Assembly (NCBI GenBank): GCA_001466705.2
Contig: LATX02000186.1
Coordinates: 434,001 to 498,000, forward strand
Length of the DNA stretch: 64,000 nucleotides
Direction of reading: 5' to 3'
DNA from: Moniliophthora roreri
Taxonomy: Eukaryota; Basidiomycota; Agaricomycetes; Agaricales; Marasmiaceae
This document shows positions 33,784 to 45,849 of the stretch, one piece after another. A program made the translations under genes and the position numbers. Numbering within the stretch: the first letter of the stretch is position 1; each line of letters begins with the position of its first letter. The notes beneath the pieces are model-generated. The model did no database searches, was not told where the DNA came from, and saw nothing but the letters and a program-made list of their open reading frames with translations.

Positions 33784-36700
33784 CTATGTGTTACTGTCTG
33801 ATTCCTCCAAAGGAGGAGAGCCAGCAGTTTTGGCTGTGGGCAGTGAAAAAAGAAATTCGAATTTCTTTGGACCTGTTAGACTAGATGAAGAGGGTGGAGT
33901 CACTAGAGTTGGAGGAGGCATGGAGAGGGGAGGCTCAGTCAGATAGCATTGAATCCACTGTAATACAAGTGTCAATATGACCAGGACAATGGGCAATTGA
34001 TGAGAAAACATACTACTGTCAGGTACTGATGATAATAGACTGCCTTTGCATCTCTTGAAGACATTGAAACTGCCCACTTCTTTGACAGCCATCATGAAAG
34101 CCACTCCCTGACCACTATGTTCAGAAACTGGAGAAATGGCATGGGTGCTTCATCAATGGTCCAGTAGTATTTGATATTCATCCTTTCTAGAAATTCAACT
34201 TGAGTTATGCTGAACCAGGCTAGAGCACACTGGATTCTGTGCTTTTGAGACTTTCACAAAGGCTTAAAACAATATTGAGTTTCATTATGGATGTCGTGGG
34301 TGGAGCTGGGACTTACATGGCTGGTGAGGTATTTGCAATGCAAAGAGCAACTTCTGCTGTGAGGATTCCTTTATACAGTTTGGGTGATTTGATCAGGTGA
34401 GAATTGGCTTAGTAGCCAAGAGTGTGTTGCAATTTTATTGTGAACACTTTTAGTTTATGCATACATCAACAAGGATAACAGGAGAAGGTCTTTACTGAGG
34501 TGCCAAAATCAAGAAATCAAAAGACAATGAGTGATCAAAGGGTGTATCTAAATGTGGATTGTCAAACAAATCTGAATCTATGTCCACCAGCAAATGCTTC
34601 ATGCACTTGTGACAGCAGTCCTCACAGCATGTGCTTATTCAAATGGTTGGCTACCTCAGATTTGTCCATGTAAGAGCCATACACTGGAACTTTTGCAGAC
34701 TCGTACTCATACTGGGCAATCCAGTTGCATGCACAGTTGACAATGTGTCTGTCTTGATGTTTCTTGAAATAATGCTTATCTGCAAGGTCAACCAGGACAT
34801 GGCAGACTTCCTGCAGAGCATGTTAGTTTATGGTACTTTTCTCCAGTTAGAGTGCAATCAACTCACATCATAATGGAGGTACTGCAAGTGGCCATTAAGA
34901 ATACCATCTCCAGTTGAAGTAGGAACAATGCTATGGAATGCCTTTTGAAGCATATGCATTATAGTGTGTATGCCCAGAGGCACTTTATTGTTCCAAAGAT
35001 AGAGATAAAAGCCAGTGGCAAAGTTGTCATCCAACTACTTGACATGCTGGGGCTCCAAGGAGATGAAGAGGATACAGATGGGTGGTAGTGTAAAGTCCTA
35101 GTCATTGGTTAGTAAATGACCAAGAATTGACAGAAAGGGAACATACCTCATAAAATGTACTCATTCTCCAAGACTCTGTATGAGGACCATAGATTTGGGC
35201 CTTGAGATGGGCACTTGCATGCAATGGAGATGCACCAGGTGGACATCTCTGGGGTCGCTTTTTCTTGGGCAGTATCAGATATGTCAAGAGAAGGGGTCAT
35301 GTCATGTACTACTCCAGCAGGCTCAGAAATACAACTCAGGTTCCTGGTGGAAGACTGCAAGAAAGCAGCAGACTTTGAAGGAGATGACTTGATAGCCAGT
35401 CCTGGATGTGCAGTGGAATCTTGGGCTCTCTGAATAAATGATATGAGGTCAATAAAGGTCAATAAGGAATGTTGTGTGCATATGAAGGACCATTAAATCA
35501 TCTGCTGGCCATTGGAATGAACATGCTGACCTGTTTGACCATAATCAAATTGTTGGTCTGATCAAGAGAGGTTAGCACTAAACAGTGCATCAATCTGAGG
35601 TGCACATACCTTGGAATGATAGACAGGCATTTTCAAAGTAGTGGGTGAGTGTTTCAGCTTGGGAAAAACGATGGAGATGTTACATGGTGAAGGTTGGGTT
35701 TTAAGGCAAAAACATGTCTGCTTCATTGACTAATTAAGTAACAGATAAGTTGCAGAGGAAGGCACCAAGTCTAGGCCAAGGCTGGAGGCCATGAGGCCTG
35801 AGAATTTGTAGAAAATAGTATTGCTATACTACAGAATCATTTCATCCATGAGAGTTGATGAATTTTATACTGGTACACAAGCTCATCCAAACCACAAAGT
35901 GCATGACAGCACATATCTGAGATACCTGAATATGCCAAAAAAATCTGCCACTCAAAGTCTTCAAAGTGGTTGTACATTGATTCTAATCCTAGATTATCAA
36001 GCACCCAAGTTTTGTAGGCAAGAAGAAGTGACCTCAATGATTCCAATTTCAACGAATGCTGTTCAAGAATATTCCAGGTGTTTCCTTCATGAACTGAGAC
36101 AACATATCAGTTATCAAGCAGGTCACAATAGGTTCTGTTCTCATTGGTTCCAAGGAATAGAGTCTTGAGCTTCTTTTCCACCTTCTGAGCACATCTTTCC
36201 CATCTGTCTGTAAGCCTAAAGGTACACACCAATCAGTGTCACATAGTTAGTAGACAGATATTGGAGTACACACATGTTGAGGTCATTCTGGCTCCATATG
36301 CTCTCTCTAGAACTTTTATCTGCATAATACAAGTTCCTCTTTCTTGTATTATCATCCTTGAGCTCGCTGTTTGGCCAGAGGAAGATGAGAAGCATAAAGA
36401 TTGCCAATTGTCATGCAACACACCTGGGGTTCTTGCTCTGCCCTTTTATATGGCTTTTTTTCTCAATATGATCCAGGCACAACATGTAGTCCTTCATAGC
36501 TTGGTCTTCCTCAATTTTCCTGAAGATTTACAGATAGTAAGAGATGTGAGAGCGAGGAAAGAATGGGAAAGTCCATCTGCATACTTCAAGTGCCAGCGTT
36601 CTGCAATAACAATTTGATTTCTACCAATTATTAGCATCTAAAATTTAGCAAAGATGTTCAATACTTACTTGTAATAGTTTCTAAGGCTTTTCTGATGATT

Positions 36701-37010
36701 GGGAAGTTTTTTTTCTTGAGGTGTGTGATACAGTCACTGTCAAGGCATGATGGTAGTGGTAAACCTTGAACAGCTTGGAGCAGAAACAATGATAACTAAG
36801 TTTGACCTTTTCATTTCTGAATATCCTGATACCTTAAGCTGGTAATAGGGTATTTCAGCTATTCTGATTCCATTGGTGAGATTTTCTAAGCAATCAGAGT
36901 GAGAATGCACACACAATGACAAAAACAAGTGTACCAGTTTTTCTTCTGAGAACCAATAATGGGTGCCTCTGCCAGGCACTTAGAAGTTGAGTTGTCTCCA
37001 TCACATTTCT
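33784..37010 (-). pseudogene. Transposon cargo gene B, unknown function (fragmented)
   Basis: Protein-like pieces in consistent order on the minus strand suggest one long spliced gene or two adjacent ones: VIAERWHLKYADGLSHSFLA (about 36,590), DHIEKKAI (about 36,465), MTSTCVYSNICLLTM (to 36,239), RWERCAQKVEKKLKTLFLGT, LESLRSLLLAYKTWVLDNLG (36,050), DLISFIQRAQDSTAHPGLAI (35,455), FYLYLWNNKVPLGIHTIMHM (about 35,000), EFLERMNIKYYWTIDEAPMP (about 34,190) and PSSSSLTGPKKFEFLFSLPT near the end. Stops intervene between several pieces that no plausible intron removes. I checked for the His-x-Asp iron site of TET/JBP oxygenases, which are known companions of KDZ elements in mushrooms, and did not find it. 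No family assigned. Confidence 0.35.
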
Positions 37011-37379
37011 GAGCATGTCTTTCAACTGTGGGCTTTCCTATAACTCACCATTAGTCTCTTGGGAGCATCTAATTCTCAGCACACAAGAATATGTCATGAT
37101 AAATCATTTACCAAGTAATAATATGGAGATCTGTCTTGTTTAGGTTGGAAATACATGTATTAGGTAGCAGGGATGGAATATACAATAAGAAAAATGGTAT
37201 AATCAATTGTACAATTCCTATATCCTCTACTGAGAGAATATATGAACATACAAGTGTTTGGCCAAGTGCATGGAAATCTATCTTGGATATGTTGCATTTA
37301 CAGGCATAGTCTGGTGATATGCCTCTTGGGCTCAATCCAGGAGCAGGGGCAAACTACATAATATTCACAATATTCAGTC

Positions 37380-38145
37380 AGATACAGGCAAGGCCTAGAA
37401 TGCAGGAGAAAAACTTGCATTTGTAAAATAGGGTTGAAGGTATGCAATGTGCAGTTGCCATTAGAGCAGTGGTAGATAAAACACTGTTGAACGAGGCTAA
37501 CAGCATGGCCGAGGTCAAGAACAGAGATGGACAAGAAATAATGTTCTGTACACTCAAACAGATGGATTTAAGGTCTTGTGATATCCATAGAAGCAAAGAA
37601 CGAGTCGTGTCAGCAAAGTGAAGGATCAGTGATGCAATAAATAACTCTCTGAGTGGCAGTATGGTGGTGTTACAGTGGAAGGGCAAAACATGAGGCTTGT
37701 TCAAATTTGAAAGGGAAAGGAACAAGGCTGACAGTGTTGCCAAGGACAAGAAAGGTATTGATTCAAATGGAGAAAACTGTGTCATTCTGACAAACTGAGG
37801 AATCAGTGATGCAATATATGACTCCTTGTGTGGCAGTATTGCATAATGGAAGGGCTTCTCTTTGTGCAACATGTAAGCACTTCATGTGTTGTCAAGGTGT
37901 ATAGCTTTGTCTCTGATGCAATTGTGACCCTCATCCTGCAAGGTCATTCCAATGCACATTGGATTGGGATTCTCTTTGCACAACATGTAAAGTATCTGCA
38001 GGTTGTCAAGGTGTATAGCTTTGTCTTTGATGCAGCTGTGACCCTCATCCTGCAAGGTCATTCCAATGCATGTTGGATTGGAGTATCTGCAGGTTGTCAA
38101 GGTGTATAGCTTCATCCTCAATGCAGCCATGACATTCCAATGGTG
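37380..38145. repeat. Degenerate tandem repeats of about 90-130 bp
   Basis: The phrase GTTGTCAAGGTGTATAGC occurs at about 37,889, 38,005 and 38,093, with the linked phrase GACCCTCATCCTGCAAGGTC and a CATTCCAATG decamer in each unit. A related older duplication extends left to about 37,380, where the minus-strand frame shows the repeated phrases SYIASLIPQF and LFIASLILHF. This is non-coding tandem DNA as far as I can tell. Confidence 0.6.
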
Positions 38146-38149
38146 ACTG

Positions 38150-39090
38150 TGGAGCTTGTCAAGAAGCAGAGCAGAAAGGGATGCAGCATGATGGATGTTA
38201 ACAAGGTACACATCACATCGCTGTCAGTTAATATAAGTTGGAATTCTTTCAATGCTATCCCATGCTACCCTATGCCATTTGATGTATCCTGTGTAGGTGT
38301 TTGTAGGTGTTGTTTTCCATCATGTTTCATTGGATTGCATTAGAAAACATTAGGTTTTATTAGATATCCTACAATACATTGTGACTGAGGAGATACAATG
38401 CTAATCAACAAGTCCGATGGGAATTCCCTATGCCTCTATGCCTCTACACCCCTACACCCCTACACCTCCAAAGCCCTTTGCCCAACACTTCACATAATCC
38501 TCTGGCCAATGCCCAATGACCCTTTGCTGCACTTGTTTGTATTCCACGAGTCTCAAACCATATGTCTGACATGTTTGATGGTCAGCAATGCAATAGTAAG
38601 GGTGTGAAACTCACCAGTTATAAGGATTTTGAAATTATGGCATTCTGTTACACCTTTCAGGCTGAATTGAGTTTCAGTGTGGAATAGAAGCAAACACAAG
38701 GGAAGCATACCTGATGTCTGTGCATCTTGTCAATCTTAATGATATGGCCATTGTCTTGTGTTTCTATAGGATCTAATATATATCGTTAACACATATAGTT
38801 GTGTGAAAGCTGTCACACACATACTGACAGTAAATCCTACTATAAGATCCACTCTCAAGCTATTTTGACGTGTGACCAATATCTTCAAGTTGTTGGGCCA
38901 CAGAGACATGGCAGGGAGATGGAGAGATGGTGGTGATTGGGAGGAAAGAGAGGGAGATGATGGTGGTTTGGAAGAAAGAGGAGAGCATGGGAATGTTTAG
39001 AGCAGGCCCAAGAATACTGTATAGCATATGGACTATAGAACAGCTTTGTTAAATATTTTCTCTAAGTCCTGCCAGTTATGTCAGTTTTAC
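38150..39090. other. AT-rich spacer without a recognised gene
   Basis: Only short frames occur. A small pyrimidine-rich tandem run of CTACACCC units lies at about 38,445-38,470. Nothing else was recognised. Confidence 0.4.
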
Positions 39091-39191
39091 AGCTAACACA
39101 GTAATTATACAGAATTGCATGATTTTCTTTTGGTGGCTGTGTCCCCAGTGATAAAATAAAATAAATAATATCTGCCCTATCACAAACTACC

Positions 39192-40250
39192 ATGCCTTGA
39201 CAATCCATCTCATATGACCTTCGTGCTCGCATTCGAATCCTTCTCCATGAGCAAGGCTATACTGTGAAGCAAATCTGTCAAATCCTTGCAGTGAAGAAAA
39301 TGTTCATATATGACACTCTTTGGTTACATTGACTATATGGAGTAACAGTCAATCCTTATGTCTGGTGAACTGGCCAACCATGGATTCTTTCAAATGCTGA
39401 TGTCTGTTTCATGCATAACCTTCTGGAGGAGAAGGTTGATATCTATGCTGATAAGATTATGGAGAGATTAGCCTTGGAGCATCAGGTTACCCCATTCTTG
39501 TCAACACTTCTCAGTCATCTACTGCCTTCATCTCACCAAAAAGGGTATCACAGCTCAAGCTATGGAATGTAATGAAGAAGCTTGTACCAATTTTATGATG
39601 GATATTGGGAACTTAGTCGACAATCTGGAAATTTTCATATTCATTAATAAGTTGGCAAGGAATAAGAGGACATCACAGTGGAAGAAGGGATGGTCACCAA
39701 AGAGAGAGAGATGCTTTGCACATCGGCACTTTGTCCAGAGTCAGAGATACTTGATTCTTCCTGTGCTGACCCTTGACAGCATTATTGCACACAATATCAT
39801 ACCTGGCTCTGTCACCTCCAAGATATTTGTAGAATTTCTGCATAAACATGTTGTAAGTTCATGAAGTTTATGTCTTACTTGCAATACTGACAACTCTACA
39901 GATTCCTCTGACGAATCTATATCCAGGCCCACGCAGTGTTCTTATTTTAGACAATTGCAATATTCATCACACAGAGGAGGTCAGGGAAATTGTCAAGAGT
40001 GCTGGTATGTATCCATATCTGTCATTCTTCACAAGTTCTTACCTTGATTCTTAGGTTGCAAGCTCATGTATCTCCCACCATACTCACCAGATCTCAACTC
40101 TATCAAACAAGCATTCTCTATTATCAAAGCTTATCTTTGAAAGAACTCTCATGACAAGTCTCTCTCTGTGATTGATGAAGCCATTCATCATATTACCCCT
40201 TAGATGGCATTTGGGTTCTTCTGGGCCTCAGGTTATGTCTAGGTTACAGT
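39192..40250 (+). pseudogene. Tc1/mariner-type transposase (DDE_3), decayed
   Basis: The gene starts at ATG 39,192: MP-stop-QSISYDLRARIRILLHE then GYTVKQICQILAVKK, a helix-turn-helix DNA-binding opening. Later come GWSPKRERCF-like text (here EGMVTKERERCFAHRHF), RYLILPVLTLDSIIAHNIIP and, after an intron near 39,855-39,900, LYPGPRSVLILDNCNIHHTE with the second catalytic Asp. A further intron precedes [20 protein letters not shown], where the third acidic residue is expected in DLNPIEQ and here reads IK. Several TGA codons stand where Arg CGA is expected, such as codon 3. Terminal inverted repeats were not found. It lies inside the giant element, immediately left of Gypsy-2. Confidence 0.8.
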
Positions 40251-40379
40251 TCAATAGCATATGGTACACTCTATGTTACAGTTTATAGTTATTCTACTTT
40301 ATGCTATGACAAGTACAGTACAGTTTGAGTCCCAATTGATGCTGAAGCAAAGATAATGAATAATGAGTGCAATAATAAC

Positions 40380-40881
40380 TGTTACATTACTTGCATAGCA
40401 ACGACAACAACTCGACACCACTAAGCGAAGTGACATCAAGAAATAAGGTTCAAGTTCGAGTTTGACAACTCAACAGTAGGTAAAACCTTCTGCTAGTTAT
40501 CAGGAATCGTTTGTGGCTTGCAAGAAATAGAGTGGATTAACCAGGTCAAGCTGAAGAGCCTTGACCAATGTCTATCTACTTATACACCTGTTGTATCTAC
40601 TAGTTGTATATCGTTTGTGATACATTGGAATACAAAGTCAAGGAAATAAATAGAACATGAAGGAATCGAGAAGAAAGAAAAGAAGAGAGTATGAGATCAT
40701 TATGACATCGTTAATGAAGGCATGGTAGAATGTCAAAGAAGAACATAGAATGATTACATATGAGATACTGAAAAAGGGAATGAGGAATGTGGATTTGTCC
40801 AGATGTTAATGGGAAGCATAGACAAAGGTGTTTAAATGATAAAAAAGGAAATAAAGTTCATGTAAGTAAAAGTTTGTAACA
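40380..40881 (-). repeat. Gypsy-2 3' LTR
   Basis: 502 bp; with the copy at 47,141 it differs at few positions (for example TGTTACATTAC here against TGTTATGTTAC). On the minus strand it is preceded by AACAGGGGTAA, a short polypurine tract. Confidence 0.9.
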
Positions 40882-40969
40882 TTACCCCTGTTTTATGCTC
40901 GAACATCCACATTTGAGAAACTTTGTTGTCCGATCATCCATTCTCCATGAAACTCTGGTTCTCACCCTA

Positions 40970-42251
40970 CAAAGAAAAATGTTCTTGGGCCTTCGCTTTC
41001 TCCTATATCCACTGTGAACCCATCCACTGATGGTGGTCCCCTTTCTGGATCTTCAGCATTCTCCGTCGCTGTAGAGTTTGTCATCCCATTGATCATCGTC
41101 TCTCGAATCGTCAAGAGCAAACAAATTACTGCTGGAATTCCTTCGTTTCGGAGTTCTTCGAGACCTTCTCTTGTCACTGCAGTCTCCAGGGAGATGTCCA
41201 GGTGCAGTATTTCCGCATATTGGGCAATCATAATCTGGGCAGTCCATGGTGCAGTGATTTGTCAATCTGCATACAGGGCATTCAGTGTTTTGAACACTCC
41301 TTCCATCTGTCCTGGTATGTGCGGTGTGAGAGGCCTTGATCTGGGCTCTTGTAGCGAGACCCTGTTGTCCATTCCGTTGTCCTCTACATCCCACACCAAT
41401 ATGGTAGGGTCGTCCAGTGTTTGAGTTGTGTGGTATAGCAGGGGAGGGGAGGTCATTGGAGTTGGAGGGTCTGGGAATCAGGGAGAGTCTTGCTCGCTCG
41501 AAGATATCATGTGAAGGGGAATTGAAATTTGTAGTGGCGTTGGTTCTTGTGAAGGGATTTCTGGACATGGGGGGCGGGGTACTTGGAGGGCTGATGTTGG
41601 GGAATAATTGTGCTTGCTCCGTTGCATTGGAGATGGTGGATTTGCTCTGAGGGGTTCGTTCTCTGGGTGGTTCATTATTGATGGTTGGTGGGTAGACAAG
41701 GGAGAGGTCTCCACGGATGGCAGCAGCATTGTTTCTTCCTGGATCAGCATTAGAGAGGTCTATGGTTGTACTTGGGGTACCGGTGGCGAAACAGTGTAAT
41801 TGTTGTCATCGTTCGAGGAGATACTGTCCTCTGGCGATGTATATTGCACTTTAAAGTTTATGTCGGTGTCTTTGGACAGCGGCGAAGAAAGCTGGTTTGT
41901 TTGGGAAGATGTCGGCATCAGAAGGGAAAGAGTAGTCCGAATTGTAGCGGGACCCATTAGTTCGATCCTGTCTTCTTCTTCTGTCATTGCATTTGTGAAG
42001 ACTCCTGCTTCATGATCTAGACAGGCTAATGCTTCATTGAGTGTTCAGCAATGCCCTCTGAGGAACATAAGGCTGCCAAGTAATGCCCTTTGTTGATCAT
42101 TGTCCTGTACTGCTGTGGTTAATTGGGCATTGTAGTGTTCTGAATTCAGGGGGTAAAGCAGGTCAAAGGCGGAAGGGTGAAAAGGGCCAGAATAGGCCGT
42201 TTCATTGTTGAAAATTCGCTGAGAAGAGGTAGATTGTTGGTTGGAAGTCAT
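40970..42251 (-). pseudogene. Gypsy-2 extra gene with double CCHC zinc knuckle
   Basis: Downstream of the integrase, on the same strand, a frame opens MTSNQQSTSSQRIFNNETAY at 42,251 and runs, with nonsense changes, through an acidic and Ser/Pro-rich region (SSPLSKDTDINFKVQY, SPMQRSKHNYSPTSAL). After a frame change it encodes CPVCRLTNHCTMDC (C-x2-C-x4-H-x4-C) and then CPICGNTAPGHLPGDC (C-x2-C-x6-H-x4-C), followed by a basic stretch KRRSRRTPKRRNSS and an acidic end. It would be about 400 residues. The paired knuckles suggest a nucleic-acid-binding protein carried in the env position. I recall similar knuckle pairs in Agaricomycete hypothetical proteins. It is not an envelope gene: there is no signal or membrane segment. 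Confidence 0.65.
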
Positions 42252-42269
42252 TGTGGTTTATTTCAAGGG

Positions 42270-45200
42270 AGATTGTGAGCGATTTTATACTCCAAGTATC
42301 GTTCCATTGAATGTTTTAAACCACTAGGCTTCATCTATTGATTGTGGGAAGAATCATAGCCTTTCTATGCTACAAGGTATTCTTTTGGCTTTTTCCCTTT
42401 CCTTCTTGGTCTGTGTCTGATGATTGCCTCTACCTCATGTTCTTCTTGTCCTTCTACTATGTCCGGTAGTGGTTCTAGAAAGTTTGGTCTGTTGATTTCG
42501 TTTTCTTTGTATGGAGTGAGAAGCCCAGCATGGAATACAGGGTAAATTCTCCATTGGAAGGGGAGTTTTAATTTGTATGTCACCAGGCCTAGGACTTCTT
42601 CGATTTCGAATGGTCCTTCATGTTTTGGAGATAGTTTTGGAGAAGGGTACCCAAGTGAGAGGTTTTTTTCTTCTAACCAAACCTTCTGACTCTTCTCGAA
42701 CTTGTCGAACTTTCTACCATTTCTTTCCCTTATCCTTCTTGTGGAGATATCCAGTAAGGCCAATGTTTCTTCCCGTAATTTCTTTAGTTCTGCTATTCTT
42801 TGTTCTACTGATGGAACAGATGATTTGTCAGATACGGTAGGAAGAGGTCTTGGATGATATCCCATGGTGAGATAAAACAGGGTCTGATGTGTAACAGAGT
42901 GGGTTCTAGAGTTATGGGTGAATTCTGCAAAATGGAGCAAATCTTTCCACTTTGTTTGTTCTTTGGTGCAAAAGAACTGCAGGTATATTTCAACTTCTTG
43001 ATTGACTCTTTCAGTTTCTCTGTCTGTTTGAGGATGATAAGCGGTACTCAGCATTTGTTTGATTCCCAATATCCTTCCCATTTCTCTGAATACTTCTGCT
43101 GCAAATCGGAGGTCTCAATCTGAAATGATCTTATCTGGTAATCCAAATCTCTTGTATACATGTTCAAATAAAAGTTCCACCATTCTGGTGGCATCAATCT
43201 TCTTGTTGCATGGGATGAAAATCACCCCCTTTGTAGCTGAGTGGTCTACCATGACCAATATAGAATCTATGTTGTCTATTAGTGGTAAATCTGTGATCAA
43301 ATCCATCGTTATTATTTGGAACAGTAACACATCTTTGTGGCCCCCAATAGAGTGTAATGGTACATGTGTCGGATGCATGTTGATTTTCATTTGTTGGCAT
43401 GTGGCACACCCATTAACAAATGTCTTGATATATTTTGTCATTCCAGGCCACCAGAAATCTTTTTGGATTTGATCTAGGGTATTCCACTGTCCTGGGTGTC
43501 CATGTGGTAATGCTTCATGAATTCTTTTGACCAGGTGTCTTCGTAATGTGTCATCTTTCGGAACATAAACTTGGTCTTTGTAGTATAGTAGCTCTTTTTC
43601 TATCTTCCAATCAGATAGTGATGATTTGATCGGTGGTGTTTCTTGTTTGATGAGACTTTCCAAAGTCATTTGGTTAAATTCGTCTTCTGGCATTGCCTTT
43701 TCCAGCATTTCTTTTAGTTCTGTATCGATCGCGTTGATAAATAACTTATCTGGTAGCATGACAATATCATCATTGTCATTATCTTCATCTTGCACCAAGT
43801 CCGATCATCGTGACAACACGTCTGATTGAACCATTTTTGATCCTGGGACATGTATGAGCTGTAGGTTGAATTGGGTCAAGAACAGACTCCATTGCACTTG
43901 TCGTCGGTTTAACTTTTGTGTGGTCCAGAAATAAGCCAGGTTTTTGTAATCAGATAAGACAGTCACTGGGTGAGGTCCTCCAAGTAGATAATGTTGCCAT
44001 TCCTTCAGTGCATTTACAATCGCCAATAGTTCTCGATCATAGATTTCATAATTGCGCTCTGTCAGAGTAAATGCATGTGAGATGTATCCACAAGGGTGGA
44101 GTTCACCATTGGTTCCTTTCTGTCGTAATACTGCTCCAGTGGCCCATTTTGACGCATCTGCTTCGATTATGAAAGGTTTCATGTCATCTGCTATTTGTAA
44201 GATTGGTTGTTGGAGGAATTTTGCTTTCAAGATGTCAAAGGCTATCTGACATTTCTTCGTCCACTTGAATTTCATGTCCTTCTTTGTCAGATCATGCAAT
44301 GGTTATGCAAGTTCGGCATATTTTCCTATGAATTTGCAATAGAAGTTCACAAATCCTAAAAACGATCTCACACCTTTGACTGTTCTCAGGGGTTCCCAGT
44401 CATTTATTCCGGCTAATTTCGTTGGATCCATTTGAATGTGACCTAATGTGATGACCATTCCTAGAAATAGTGTCTTTGTAACTTTGAATTCACATTTCTC
44501 TGGTTTAAGGAAGAGGTCATGTTCTCGAAGGCATTCTAGAACACGTTGCATTTGAGTTTAATGGGCTTGTTGCTTGTCCGAGAAGATTAGGATGTTGTCT
44601 ATGTAGACCACACACCATCCTTCATCGATAAAGTCTTTTAGAATTTCGTTCATAAAGGCCTGGAATGTGGCTGGTGAATTTGTCAGTCCAAAGAACATTA
44701 CTGTTGGTTCAAATAAGCCTCTTGGAGTTTTGAACACAGCTTTCCATTGGTTGCCATCCTTTATCCAAACATTGTTGTACCCATTACATAAATCCAATTT
44801 TGTGAAGACTTTTGCATTTTTTAATTTGTCAACAAGGTCGGTAACGAGTGGAAGGGGGTATCAATTTTTTATTGTTCCATTGTTCAGATCCCAGTAATCT
44901 TGGCACAGTTGCAATGCTCCAGCTTCCTTCTTTGCTACAAAGAAGAAAGGTGAGGCCATCAGAGATTTCGAAGGTCATATATATCCTTTCCATAGGTTTT
45001 TGTTGAGGAATTTGTCTTGTTCGATTCTCTCTTTTGGCAATAGAGAGTAGATCTTGCAATCCTTCAGTTTAAAATCTGGTTTGAGTTCGATTGCATGGTT
45101 GCATGATTGTAATGGGGGAAACTGTTCGGATTTCTTCTTTTCGAAATGATCAGTATAATCTGATAGATAGGGTGGTATAAGTTCTTCCAATGGTTTCACC

Positions 45201-45740
45201 TTGATTTCGTGAGCCTGTGCCAATACCTGGGAAGTGGATAACTTAGCATTGATCCTAATTTCGTTGCTGTCTTCTTGCTCTTGAATGAAGGATCGAATCA
45301 ATACTTTGTCGTCCTTTACCTGGTCCAATGTGCCGGTAAATGGTTTGAGTGGTCTCTTTGCCATTATTTTTCACCTTGGTCTGAATCTGATTACTCCTGT
45401 TACCCAATCAATATCTGGGTTATGATCTTGTAACCAGGGTAATCCAAAAATGAACTGTTCTGGCCCCAATCCAGAGATCAGTAGGGCTTCCGTCATGGCT
45501 CAGTCTCCTATGGATAAATCTATGGTGATTGAATGTGTAATCCAACCAATTTTGTTCTGGGTGCCATCAACATTATATACCTTGATGGGCTTTGGGAGTC
45601 ATGTCCAGGGTTTCTTGAGTCATCTAGCTTCCTCTTCAGAAATGAAGCATCCCCCAGCTCCAGAGTCAACCAGAGCTTTTTGTTCGATGATTTCTGTTCC
45701 TACATTGTACTGAATAGGAATATGCATAGAGTTTTAATTT
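42270..45740 (-). pseudogene. Gypsy-2 pol (PR-RT-RNase H-IN-chromodomain), decayed
   Basis: Domains in order on the minus strand: protease (ALVDSGAGGCFIS, then GLPWLQDHNPDIDW); RT ([49 protein letters not shown]); RNase H ([34 protein letters not shown]); integrase zinc region (HPGQWNTLDQIQKDFWWPGM, CATCQQMKIN); core (ITMDLITDLP, STAYHPQTDRETERVNQEVE); and a chromodomain-like tail HEVEAIIRHRPRRKG whose Trp codon is now TAG. The RT catalytic motif reads YIDN (AAC at 44,594-44,596) instead of YIDD. Stops after GYI, IKN, LSR and SD are all TGA at expected Arg CGA. Confidence 0.9.
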
Positions 45741-45849
45741 AACTTAGCTAGTACAATATTCGAAATCGTAATTGGTGGCAGTAAGAGTGTCGACCTCTCC
45801 TGCCTTCTCAAAAACCCTCTTTCTCCATAAGACCAAAGATCTCATTTTG

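Noticed and set aside
33784..37010. Possible TET/JBP oxygenase as a KDZ companion gene
   Set aside because: I looked for the His-x-Asp and distal His/Arg motifs of the 2OG-Fe(II) fold in all frames of the cargo genes and saw none.
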